64,000 bases of DNA from Datisca glomerata (taxonomy: Eukaryota > Streptophyta > Magnoliopsida > Cucurbitales > Datiscaceae), in NCBI GenBank assembly GCA_003255025.1, contig QANY01005796.1, forward strand, positions 1-64,000. The letters are read 5' to 3'. The translations under genes and the position numbers were made by a program. A model generated the notes under the pieces. It did no database searches, was not told the DNA's origin, and saw only the letters and a program-made list of their open reading frames with translations. Positions 46,135 through 56,735 of this stretch are shown here, piece by piece (positions within the stretch are counted from its first letter, which is position 1; the number at the start of each line of letters is the position of its first letter).

Positions 46135-48180
46135 ACCCTTAAGTTTATCGAAGCCCTCGTATATGGAAAGAACCTCCAAGAAATAAATCAACAACAAATG
46201 CCAAAATATCGAAGACGATTTGCACTTGAGTTATTTGCACGTGGCAATGTTGTACCGAAATAATATGGATATATTTTATGGATTTTTATTTTATTAAATT
46301 GTGAGTTATGGATTATAGAAATATATTTGTGTTTGTTATTTAATAATGTCATAAATTTTAATTAGCATACCTAAATCCTAAACGATGCCCGTGAAGTTCT
46401 CATGTAGTCTACACGATGCCCGTGAAGTTCTCATGTAGTCTACACGATGCCCGTGAAGTTCTAGTGTAGTCTACACGATGACTACATGATTCTTGTGAAG
46501 TCATCTAGTATAGTCTACACGATACCCGTGTAATCATCGTGTAGTCTACATGATGACTACACGATGCTAGTGAAGTTCAGTGTAGTCTACACGGTGCCCA
46601 TGAGGTTTTAGTGTAGTCTACATGATGACTACACGATGCTCGTGAAGTTCTCATGTATGCTACACGATGCCCGTGAATTTAATTTAAGTCTACAAATGTC
46701 ATTATTTATGTTTAAGTGGCTTGGTCATTCTAATGTCATTGAAGTTCTAGTGTAGTCTACACAATGCCCGTGAAGTCATCATGTAGTCTACCAATCCTAC
46801 ATGAATCCCGTGAAGTTCTCGTGTAGGATTCAGGCAGGTTAAACTTTATGACATTATTGAATAACAAACACAAGTATATTTCTATATTAATATTTAATTT
46901 AAGTCTACAAAGGTCATTGTTTATGTTTTAGTAGCTTGGTCATCCCGTTGAGATAAAATAATTAGATTTCTGCATGTTTGTCGGTTGTGACCAATTTGCT
47001 CACAACGTTTGCACTTCCTTTTCACTACTTCCTCACCTATAGATGAAATTCTTTGTGTCCTAGCTCTTCCAATTTTCCGCCTCGTTATATGTGGCAATAC
47101 CACTTTTTCATAAACCTCCTGGTTGATGACCCAATCTGCTTGATCCCTGAGAGGATGTATTATTTCCACAAACGCAGCAATTAGAGCCTCATTTTTGTAG
47201 AACCTCGAACACATATTGTATGCGAAAATATTGGCCTACATGCAGCCAACACATGCTTGCATGGAATTTGATCAAGATTAATATATCTGCATGTACAAGT
47301 CTTAAGATGCAAGTTTACCACTACTTCCTTACCCCCACCCATAACACAAAACTCGTGGATGTTAGAAGGAAATAATGATAGTGTACGTGATGTAAGATGC
47401 TTCTTATTAAGCTCAGTCTCAACCCAATCTGTCATCTACGAGGTGATTTGACAGGCAGCCATCCGTCATTCATAGAACCATAGTTGTAACATGTTGCGAA
47501 TATGTTCTATAAGGCATATAATGGGACGCTTTGTAGCATCCTTCAAAACCTCATTCAAACATTCTGTGATGTTTATAGTCATTATATTGTATCGCCTTAC
47601 ATGAAAACGGGAACTTGCTCAACTCCCCCCCACCGACACATATTGTGAAATATCTGGAAATGCATCTGTAAAATAAATCGTCAACCGATCAAATTCTGAT
47701 TGATGGTATACCTTTGCTTCTTTAAAAAACAATGCGATCGCATCTTCATTTTTATACATTGATTTGATATTTTGACCCATATGGAAGATGAAAGCTCCAT
47801 GAAGCGCATTGGGAAAGACAACATGTATAGTATTTAGTATACTTGTATGCCTGTAAGATATTAATACCAAGTCTTCTGAATCACCGATTACATTGTGAAG
47901 TTTACGGAAGAACCATTCCCATGAATCATAATTTTTCCGAATATGCAATTCCAAATGCAATGAGATATACTTTGTTGTTCCCATTCTTTGCTTTTGCAAC
48001 AAATAATATCCCTTTATATTTGGCTTTTAAGCCGGTTGCGCCAACACCAATGACAGACCGTATACAGCTGAAAAATCCACGAACAGAGGGTCCAAGAGCC
48101 ATGAAAAATATTCAAAATGATCCTGCTCATCGGTCTCTAGTTGTGTTGTTGTCCCTGAAAAATATTTAATATTACTGTTT
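45906..48180 (-). pseudogene. mudrA-like MULE transposase with SWIM finger and zinc knuckle, inactive
   Basis: Minus-strand order: a block at about 48150-48050 with LKAKYKG, where the usual VDGTHL is VGATGL, so the first catalytic Asp is gone. The core at 48002-47619 has YDSWEWFFRKLHNVIG and LVLISYRHTSIL, where the usual ISDRH is ISYRH: the second Asp is also lost. The SWIM finger at 47435-47181 is CTCRYINLDQIPCKH (CxC...CxH). After a frameshift, 47214-46921 ends in the knuckle CKRCEQIGHNRQTC. A duplicated C-terminal tail (46088-45906, CKRCERIGHNRQTC) follows from the 984-bp duplication. Confidence 0.82.
46135..47149. repeat. Tandem duplication, copy 2 (1015 bp)
   Basis: Same as 45151-46134 plus exactly one extra 31-bp repeat unit in the array (near 46400-46440). 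At the codon after INQQ this copy keeps CAA (46197 region), whereas copy 1 has the stop TAA, so that stop arose after the duplication. Confidence 0.92.
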
Positions 48181-48424
48181 ATACTTTGAGGGGTCTATTT
48201 GGAGTTTTTAATGCAATATACCCAATAACTCATGGTAAGTACAATTAGTAGATATCTCCAATAATTTGGTCTCTCCACTAAAAGACCATATTATACCATT
48301 TTTCACCCAATCTCCATCATGTATTACAAAATTTGAACTTCAGATATATCTGTATATACATCAATGAAGAAAGTCAGTAGAAGGAGACTACATAATGAAA
48401 TAGAATATTACAGGATGCGTGTGA

Positions 48425-48870
48425 TCATCATGTAGTGTAAACACAGCTTTCACGGGCATTGTGTAGTGTACCCGAGGCCTTCACGAGTATAGTGTAGACC
48501 TCGTGTACTGTAATAAGCCCTACACGATGCTTGTGTAGTTCCATCGTGTAGACTACATGATGATCATGTAATCCCATCGTGTAGACTACATGATGATCAT
48601 GTAATCCCATCGTGTAGTGTACACGAGGAGCACACGATCATCATGTGGTCATTTTGTACTCTACACGATAAAATTACACGTTGATCTTGTAGTCCTCATG
48701 TAGTGTAATAGATGCTACACGATACTCGTGAATTGCTGAAGAAGTTCTTGATGCACTATATGATGATCGAGTAGTGTACACGAGGTCTACACAGAGCTCG
48801 TGTACCTTTTGCATGTAGTCTACACGATGACTACATGAGGCTCGTGTAGTACTCGTGTAGACCTCCTTTT
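48425..48870. repeat. Palindrome family A array, right subterminal
   Basis: Includes three successive copies of CCATCGTGTAGACTACATGATGATCATGTAAT-type units (48540-48610) and degenerate units to 48870. It lies between the transposase start and the terminal repeat. Confidence 0.82.
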
Positions 48871-48889
48871 AGAATACACCATCATCTTA

Positions 48890-49396
48890 TAGTTATTCTA
48901 TACAATAAATGAACTTTAAACAACGTTTCAGAAAGAAGAAAACAAATAAATATTCTCAAAAAACTCATGAAAGTGAAAAACCAATGAAAGAAGGAAGAAG
49001 ACAAGTAAATATTTTTAGTAAGAAGAAAACAAAACATATAACTGTTCCAGAGAGAAGAACTAGAAATCCTTTGTTGTTGCTAGAAGAAGGAAGAAGACGA
49101 AGAAGAAAATGAAGAAGAAGACGAAGAGGAAAATGAAGAAGAAAACGAAGAAGAAAATGAAGAAGAAGTAGAAAAAATGAAAAATGAAGAAGGAAAAATG
49201 AGATAGGGTGGGTATGGAGGTATTGAGTGTTAAGTGAGTAGAACATGAAATTTGATTGGACAGCTTGTAAGAAGGGTAATGGGAGAAAAAGTAAAAGAGT
49301 GAAGGAAAAGTGAGCCCGAGATCTGGGTAACCGAAAATTAGTGTCAGGGTCCATTTCTGCAAAATGGTTAGTATATGGGTCCACTTTAGCAAAAAA
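48890..49396 (-). repeat. Terminal repeat, right end of the Kaonashi-type MULE
   Basis: Reads inward on the minus strand: TTTTTTGCTAAAGTGGACCC, then CAGAAATGGACCC, then CT-rich CTTCTTC runs, ending around AACGTTGTTTAAAGTTCATT. The same order appears on the plus strand from 50282. The CT-rich part produces long Phe/Leu-rich frames with no meaning as proteins. Confidence 0.78.
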
Positions 49397-50281
49397 CCCT
49401 AAAGATTACTGCTTTTAGAAAAGGAAATAACGAAACCCTAGCTTAAAGTTAAAGAAAGCAAGAAAAGAGGGGAAGAAAAGAAAAGGGTGGTCGCCTCTCC
49501 ACATGCTTGCGACCTGGGTAGTCATGTCCACTTTTGTGAGTCTATATGTTCACGTGAAAACCATCAAGACTGATCAAGGTGTTCAGTTCAACTATATACT
49601 GAACTGAAATGAACCGTGAATGTTATATGAATCAAACTAAATGTTATATGATCAGGATGGTCAGTTCTTCGGCTCAAAGGCAATTGGTTGAACAGAGACA
49701 ACAAGACAAAAAAAGGACAGAGATGGCAAAACAAATCATAGTTCTAATTCCAATTCTCTTTTTGATTCTTAAATCAGCATAGTTCAAATCTAAATCAGTA
49801 TATATAAAAAAAACCCTAAATCAATCAAACCCTAAATAACCCCTAAATCAATTGATGAATAACTCTAAAATTAAAATATTACCCTAACTAAATCACTATA
49901 TATAAAACTTAAGCTTTCATTGATATCATCTAAGAGGTGGAGGTGGAGTTGAAATGGATGCGTGGAGGGAGTAGAAATAGTGGGAGCTGAACAATGGGCC
50001 AAATGTTTGCATGAAATAAGAGAAGTCTTAGATGGATAAGGAACTAAAGGACCTTTCCATTTGACTTCACTAACCGACGTTCTATTTTCTTTAGAAAATT
50101 CTTGGAGCTTCTATTGCTTCAACTCGACGTGTAAACTCTTCACGATCTCCACCTTTCTCTTTCTCTCTTCAAATGCCTCAAGTAGGGGAACCTCTTCCTT
50201 AGCTTTAGTGCTCTCAAGAAGATCTCACCAAAAAATTTTAGGAGCGTCTCTCGTGAAGAAGGGAACCAATTGCGCCACATG
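49397..50281. other. Spacer between two facing element ends, with a possible coding remnant
   Basis: Between the two terminal repeats. The minus strand at about 50215-49930 translates without bias toward repeats (LESTKAKEEVPLLEAF, RKVEIVKSLHVELK, one stop, EFSKENRTSVSEVKWKG). This looks like a gene piece I cannot name. The rest is AT-rich. It may be the original host DNA between two insertions. Confidence 0.35.
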
Positions 50282-50620
50282 TTTTTAGCTAAACTAGATC
50301 CTAAACTAATTATTTTGTAGAAATAGACTCATACTTTAATTTTTGTTTACCCTAGCCCCTAGCCCACCTTTCACTAGAAATAATTTTCTGAAATTACATG
50401 TTTACCCTTCACCTCATTTCTCCTTCTTCATTTTTCATTTTTTCCACTTCTTCCTTTTCTTCTTTGTCTTCTTCTTCGTCTTCTTCCTTCTTCATGCAAT
50501 AGCAAAATATTTACTTATTTTCTTCTTCTTGCTCAAAAAATTTATGGAAATTATTTTCTTTATTTTTAGGAACGTTGTTTGAAGTTCATTTAGTTATTTT
50601 TTCTCGAAAGCGTGAATTTT
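50282..50620 (+). repeat. Terminal repeat, left end of the second element
   Basis: Inverted relative to 48890-49396 and diverged from it. The two termini face each other across 885 bp. Confidence 0.75.
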
Positions 50621-50727
50621 AGAGGAAATTTGATGAGTTTTGTAAATTTTAGTTTTTACCCAGATTTGAGAGAGAGAACCGGTAGAGAGAGAGAGAGAGA
50701 GAGAAAATGGGTTTTGTTAATTTTTGG

Positions 50728-51000
50728 ATTACACGATGCCGTGCACTGGAGTCGTGTAGCCATCATGTAGTCTACACGATCGCTACACGACGTTGGTGTA
50801 CCCCCATCGTGGTATCTACCCGATGAGTACACTCGCATCGTGTAGACTACATGATGGCTGCACTGGATTCGTGTGACCATCATGTAGACTACATGATAGG
50901 TACACTAGCATCATGTTTGCATCGTGAAATCATCGTGTAAACTATATAATTGAAAAATGGGCATCGTGTAACCATCATATACACTATACAATGGGAAAAC
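50728..51000. repeat. Palindrome family A array
   Basis: Copies with ATCGTGTAGACTACATGATGG; preceded by a GA dinucleotide run (50688-50704). Confidence 0.82.
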
Positions 51001-51184
51001 ATGCATCTTCTATCAAGAATACTTCTAAAATTGAAGAATAAAATATAGTCTCAAGTATTTAAATAATTCAGTAAAATTTTCTAATGTTTCTGGTCTGATA
51101 AACTTACGGATGGTGTAACTTTTGATTCGGGTTGAACCATGTGGCCCATAAGATATCAAATTGAAGCTTATTCAGAGATCTATA

Positions 51185-51790
51185 CATTCGACTAAGTTTA
51201 CTCATCAAAGTCCAGCTTCAAGCCAAAAAACACTATTTCAAGCACTTTTAGAGATTTGAAGTTATTTCGATCATAAAATTGGGAACACAGGATAGAAGAT
51301 GGGTACACGGGAAGTGTGTGGCCATTATGTAGTCTACACGATACCAATGTACCCATCGTGTAGTCTACACGATGGCTACATGATGCTAGTATACCCATCT
51401 CGTAGACTACACGATGCAAGTGTACCCATCGCGTAGACTACACGATGGCTACACGATGCCAGTATACCCATCTCGTAGACTACACGATACCAGTGTACCC
51501 ATCACGTAGACTACACGATGGCTACACGATGTCAGTGTACCCATCGTGTAGTCTACCCGATACTAATGTACCCATCGTGTAGTCTACGCGATGGCTACAC
51601 AATGCCACTGTACCCATCATGTAATATACATGATGGATACACGATGTCAGTGCTACACGATGTCAGTGCTACACGATGCTAGTGTACCTACAGTATAGTT
51701 TACAGGATGACTACACGATTCCAATGTACCCATCGTGTAGTCTACACGATGCCTACTCGATGTCAGTGTACCCATCGCGTAGTCAACAGG
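51185..51790. repeat. Block P1: family A array with 31- and 42-bp units
   Basis: Starts with a unique lead (CCAAAAAACACTATTT.AAG) shared with 53210, then dense palindromes. The 42-bp unit adds GGCTACACGATGCCAGT to the palindrome. Frames translating as SCSHRVDYTMGTL are repeat artefacts. Confidence 0.88.
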
Positions 51791-51829
51791 AGAGGAGAAG
51801 AAAAGTATAACAATAAAATATTTACTTAT

Positions 51830-52890
51830 TGTAGTCTATAAGGGAAGAAAATCAGCATCCGGTTACCTCCCTGTAGTATTTTTATACTACTTGAACCCTT
51901 CAAGTAGTTTTTTTCTCTTGAATTCTATTGTCTAGTAAGGAAAAACTACTTGAAGAGTTCAAGTAGTAAAAAATTACTACTTGAACCTTTCGAGTAGTAA
52001 AAAAATACTATTTGAGCTATTCAAGTAGTGATGAGTTTACTGGACAATAAATTTCAGGAGGAAAAAAACTACTTGAATAGTTCAGGTAGCATAAAATTGC
52101 TACTTCATGTAGCAGAAGTCTCAACAAAATCTTAACAATATCAAAAGTTGTTGAATCGTTCACGATTCCCAATAAATCGATCTTCTAAAGCCTGTTGAAC
52201 CCTATGCAGAAGCTTAAAATTAGGACCGAAATAACTTCTGGGCCTCTGAAAGTATTTAAAACAATGTTTTTTGGACCTGAAATTGGGCTGCGACAAGTTA
52301 ACCTAGTCAAACATGTATATCTCTAAATAAACATTGATTTATATCTTACAAGCCACGTAGATCCACCGAATCAAAAGTTATGCCTTTTGAAAGTTGACAT
52401 ACGCGTGCCACGATCCATTGTTCAAGAAATTTTAAAGCTGCATTGTCCGCATTACTACTTGAACTCTTTAAGTAGTGAAGATCTTACCGGACAATAGCCT
52501 TAAAAAAACTACTTGAAGCGTTCAAGTAGTTAAAAATTACTACTTGAAACTTTCAAGTAGTCACATGCTCACTGAAAAATTGATTGCAAGAATCAAACTG
52601 ACTACTTAACGGGTTCAAGTAGTTGAATCTGACTACATGAACCCTTTAAGTAATATTTTTTGGTACTTTCAGAATCAAGATCACTAGTTGAAGGGTTCAA
52701 GTAGTCAAATACAACTACCTAAACCCTTCAAGTAATATTTGTTTTATTTTACTTTCAAAATCAAAATCGCTACTTGAAGGGTTCAAGTAGTCAGATACAA
52801 CTACTTGAACCCTTCAAGTAATATTTTTTTTACTTACAGAATCAAAATCACTACTTGAAGAGTGCAAGTAGTCAGAATCAAAATCATTAC
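51830..52890. repeat. Block Q1 with family B palindromes
   Basis: Palindromes with arm ACTACTTGAA, three spacer bases (CCC or GGG) and arm TTCAAGTAGT; a perfect one is at 51886-51908. Arrays at 51870-52110 and 52450-52890 flank about 340 bp of unique-looking sequence that recurs at 54300-54570 and 55450-55745. Confidence 0.88.
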
Positions 52891-53209
52891 TGGCATCGTG
52901 TAGACTACACGATGGGTACACTAGCATCACATTTACGTCGTGTAGCTATCGTGTAGACTAGACGATGAAAAAATATGCATCGTGTAGACTAAACGATGGA
53001 AAAATGGGCATCATGTAGCCATCGTGTAGACTATACGATGGGAAAACAGATATCTTCTATCAAGAATACTTCTGAAATTGAAGAATAAAATATAGTCTCA
53101 AGTATTTAAAAAATTCATTAAAATTTTCTAGTGTTTCTGGTCTCATAAACTTCCGGATGATGTAACCACGTGCCCGTAAGACATCAACACATGCGACTGA
53201 GTTTACCCA
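52890..53209. repeat. Family A array and shared lead sequence (block R2)
   Basis: Family A copies to about 53045, then a lead (TATCAAGAATACTTCT.AAATTGAAGAATAAAATATAG in split form) that also occurs at about 51000-51180. Confidence 0.8.
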
Positions 53210-53950
53210 TCAATCCCCAGTTTCAGGCCCAAAAAACACTATTTTAAGTAATTTTAGAGATTTGAAGTTATTTTGATAATAAATTTGGGTATATGGGCTA
53301 CAAGATGGGTACATGGGAGGCTTGTAGCCATCGTGTAGTCTACACGATGCCAGTGTATCCATCGTGTAGTCTACACGATGACTACCCGATGCCAGTGTAC
53401 TCATCCCTTAGACTACACGATGGCTACACGATTCCAGTGTACCCATCGCTTAGACTACACGATGGTTACACGATGCTAGTATACCCATCGTGTAGTCTAC
53501 AAATAGTTACACAATGCTAATGTACCCATCGTGTAGTCTACACGATACTAGTGTACCCATCGTGTAGTCAACACGATGCTAGTGTATCCATCATGTAGTC
53601 TACACGATGCTAGTGTACCCATCGTTCAGTCTACACGATGCTAGTGTACCCATCGTGTAGTCTACACGATGTAGTCTACATGATGGCTACACAATTCATT
53701 GTACCCATCGTCTAGTCTGCATGATGGCTACACGATGCCATTGTACCCATCGTGTAGTCTGCATGATGGATACACGATGTCAGTGCTACACGATGCTAGT
53801 GTACCTATCGTATAGTCTACACGATGGCTACACGATTCTAGTGTGCCCATCGTGTAGATTACTCGATGGCTACAAGGAACTAGTGTACCCATCGTGTAGT
53901 CTACACGATGGCTACACGATGTCAGTGTACCCATCGCGTAGTCTACAGGA
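53210..53950. repeat. Block P2: densest family A array
   Basis: Same lead as block P1 followed by more than fifteen palindromes. A perfect one, arm CATCGTGTAG, one T, arm CTACACGATG, is at 53360-53380. Runs of a 31-bp unit lie at 53520-53680. Confidence 0.9.
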
Positions 53951-53959
53951 GAGGAGAAG

Positions 53960-54570
53960 AGAAATATAACAATGCAATATGTACTTCTTGTAGTCTATAA
54001 GGGAAGAAAATCAGCATCTGGTTACCACTCTGTAGTATTTTTTATAATACTTGAACCCTTCAAGTAGTTTTTTTCTCTTGAAGTCTATTGTCTAGTAAAC
54101 AAAGACTACTTGAAGCGTTCAAGTAGTAAAAAATTACTACTTGAACCCTTCAAGTAGTAAAAAAATATTATTTGAACTATTCAAGTAGTGATGAGTTTAC
54201 TGGACAATAAACTTCAGGAGGAAAAAAATTATTTGAATGGTTCAAGTAGTATATAATTGCTACTTCATGTAGGAGAAGTCTCAACAAAATCTTAATAATA
54301 TCAAAAGCTGTTGAATCGTGCACGATTTCCAATAAATTGATCTTCTAAAGCCTGTTGAATCCTATGAAGAAGCTTAAAATTACGACCGAAATAACTTTTG
54401 GGCCTCTGAAAGTATTTAAAACAATTTTTTCTGGACCCGAAATTGGGCTGTGACAAGTTAACCTGGTCAAACATGTATACCTCTAAATAAACTTTGATTT
54501 ATATCTTACAAGCCACGTAGATCCACCGAATCAAAAGTTATGCCTTTTGGAAGTTGACATGCGCGTGCCA
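53960..54570. repeat. Block Q2 with family B palindromes
   Basis: Second copy of the first part of Q1. It is cut at CCATTG near 54578, where family A resumes, so the second family B array of Q1 is missing here. Confidence 0.88.
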
Positions 54571-55110
54571 CAATCCATTGTGTAGATTACACGATACCAA
54601 TGTAGCCATCGTGTAGTCTACACGATGCCAGTTTACCCATCATGCAGTCTATACAATGGTTACACGATGCCAGTGTACTTATCCCTTAGACTACACAGTG
54701 GCTACAAGATGCCAGTGTACCCATCGCATAGACTACATGATGGTTACACGATGCCAGTGTACCCATCGTGTAGTCTACAAATAGTTACACAATGCTAGTG
54801 TACCCATCATGTAGTCTACATGATGCTAGTGTACCCATCGTGTAATGTACACGATGTTAGTGTACCCATGATGTAGTCTACATGATGGCTACACGATGTC
54901 ATTGTACCCATCGTGTAGTCTACATGATAGATACACGATGCGAGTGCTACACGATGCTAGTGTACCTATCGTATAGTCTACACGATGGCTACACGATTCC
55001 AGTGTACCCATTGTGTAGACTACTCGATGGCTACAAGATTCTAGTGTACCCATCGTGTAGTCTACACGATGGATACACGATGTCAGTGTACCCATCGCGT
55101 AGTCTACAGG
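54570..55110. repeat. Family A array (block P3)
   Basis: Units of 31 and 42 bp, again ending in CATCGCGTAGTCTACAGGAG as in blocks P1 and P2, then the next Q block. Confidence 0.88.
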
Positions 55111-56100
55111 AGAGGAGAAGAGAAGTATAACAATGCAATATTTACTTCTTGTAGTCTATAAGGAAAGAAAATCAACATCTGGTTACCTGCCTGTAGTATT
55201 TTTTTATACTACTTGAACCCTTCAAGTAGTTTTTTGTCTCTTGAAGTCTATTGTCTAGTAAGCAAAGACTAGTTGAAGAGTTCAAGTAGTAAAAAATAAC
55301 TACTTGAACCCTTCAAGTAGTAAAAGAATATTATTTGAATCATTCAAATGGTGACGAGTTTATTGGACAATAAACTTCGGGAGGAAAAAAATTACTTGAA
55401 GGGTTCAAGTAGCATAAAATTACTTCTTGATGTAGTAGAAGTCTCAACAAAATCTTAACAATATCAAAAGTTGTTAAATCATGCACGATTTCTAATAAAT
55501 CGATCTGTCAACACCTGTTGAATCCTATGAAAATGCTCAAAGTTACAACCAAAATAACTTATGGGTCTCTGAAAGTACTTAAAACAATGTTTTTATGACC
55601 CGAAACTAGGTTGCGACAAGTTAACTTGTTCAAGCATGTAGATCTTTGAATAAACTTTGATTCATATCTTACGGACCAAGTGGATCTACCCGAGTCAAAA
55701 GTTATGTCTTTTGGAAGTTGGCATGCGCGTGCCACGATCCATTTGTTCTATAAATTCTAAACCTGCATCGTCCGCATTACTACTTGAACCCTTTAAGTAG
55801 TGACAAGCTTACTAGACAATAGACTTAAAAAAATTACTTGAAGGGTTCAAGTAGTAAAAAATGACTACTTGAACATTTCAAGTAGTCATATGCTCACTGA
55901 AAAATTGACTGCAGGAATCAAGCTGATTACTTGAAGGGTTCAAGTAGTTGAATCTGAATACTTGAACCCTTCAAGTAATATTTATTTATACTTTCAGAAT
56001 TAAAATCACTATTTGAAGGGTTCAAGTAGTCGGATACAACTACTTGAACCTTTCAAGTAGTCGGATACAACTTGTTGAACCCTTCAAATAATACTTCTAA
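55110..56100. repeat. Block Q3 with family B palindromes
   Basis: Third, more diverged copy of block Q, with both family B arrays (55195-55430 and 55775-56100). Like Q1 it has the GTCCGCATTACTACTTGAA junction. Confidence 0.88.
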
Positions 56101-56110
56101 AGAATAAGAT

Positions 56111-56735
56111 TTGCTTTCCTTTTGAGAAAAAACGCTCTACTAGAGAGGAAAAAATGCTCCCCTAGAGAGAGAGTTAATTACATTTTAAATAACATTTTCT
56201 ACCGTTAAAAATTAATGCCAAATTGCCAATATTGAGATTATTTTTTACAATTTATAAATAATGGCAAATCATTTTTTTGGAAAATTTTACGGTACTTTCA
56301 GATTATCGTACTCCCTCATGTAAAAAATAGATATTTGATAAAATTAATTAAAAAACTGATTTTTCATCGCGTGTCAATTTTTCATTTAGGGAAATATGAT
56401 ACTCGACGACCATCATAATTTTTTTCCGAATTTTTGAGTAGATTGAATCTGCGCCGGGTGTTTTTCAGCTCTCTCTCCTCTCAAACCTCTACTAACATTT
56501 TGTGGTCTTTTGCAGGGATACCTACAAAAACCCAAAAATAAGCAAAAAGCCAATCCCACTTCATTTATGTACGTAGATATTTGCTCCGAATCATACCCAT
56601 TACATAGATGTTTGACATAAATTTATTTTCTTTTTTTCTTATTTCTAATTTCTAATTTCGTTTTACTTTTACCGCATATTTCCCAGATAATATAAAAGAA
56701 GACTAGAAAGAGATACATATAAAAAAGAAGCAAGA
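56111..56735 (+). other. Upstream region of the CNL pseudogene
   Basis: AT-rich, ending in a leader with CT-rich sequence (56470-56490) and a possible intron end TTTTGCAGG near 56510, before the ATG at 56736. No other gene is seen. Confidence 0.4.

Larger units (their letters stand above)
41276..49396. mobile_element. Kaonashi-type MULE: DUF1985-Ulp1 protease plus mudrA-like transposase, with palindrome arrays
   Basis: Two convergent genes, a DUF1985-Ulp1 protease on the plus strand (41471-45279) and a transposase on the minus strand (48180-45906), share an element rich in family A palindromes. The right end near 49396 is a terminal repeat (minus strand TTTTTTGCTAAAGTGGACCC) also found at 50282 in the opposite orientation. 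No matching left end was found; the left border is taken as where copia similarity stops (about 41275). MULEs carrying Ulp1-like protease genes (Kaonashi in Arabidopsis, CUMULE in melon) are known from memory. Both genes are disabled. Confidence 0.75.
50282..56110. mobile_element. Related element without genes: terminal repeat plus palindrome arrays
   Basis: Starts TTTTTAGCTAAACTAGATCC, aligned to the right end of the preceding MULE (TTTTTTGCTAAAGTGGACCC), and continues with the same CT-rich region and AACGTTGTTTGAAGTTCATT near 50570. From 50728 it consists of family A and B palindrome arrays in repeated blocks, and no transposase or protease block is visible. No matching right end was found up to the CNL gene, so the right border is a guess. 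Confidence 0.6.

Noticed and set aside
48909..49392. Frames rich in Lys/Arg on the plus strand or Phe/Leu on the minus strand
   Set aside because: They fall in the CT-rich terminal repeat of the MULE. The same region is diverged at 50282-50620 without preserving a frame.
41276..49396. Possibility that the palindrome-bearing element is a CACTA transposon
   Set aside because: CACTA elements have subterminal inverted motifs and can carry Ulp1 genes, but the transposase here has MULE motifs (WEWFF, SWIM finger, CCHC knuckle), and no CACTA-type end was seen.
50656..55130. Many open frames of 60-82 codons encoding repeats such as SCSHRVDYTMGTL or YPSCSLHDGYTM
   Set aside because: They are translations of the family A palindrome arrays on both strands, with no start context and no family. 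Unit lengths of 31 and 42 bp explain the apparent regularity.
51185..56100. CRISPR-like regular palindromic repeats
   Set aside because: The repeats do alternate with short spacers, but the spacers are themselves repeated variants, not unique sequences. The setting is a plant transposon, and no cas-like gene exists.
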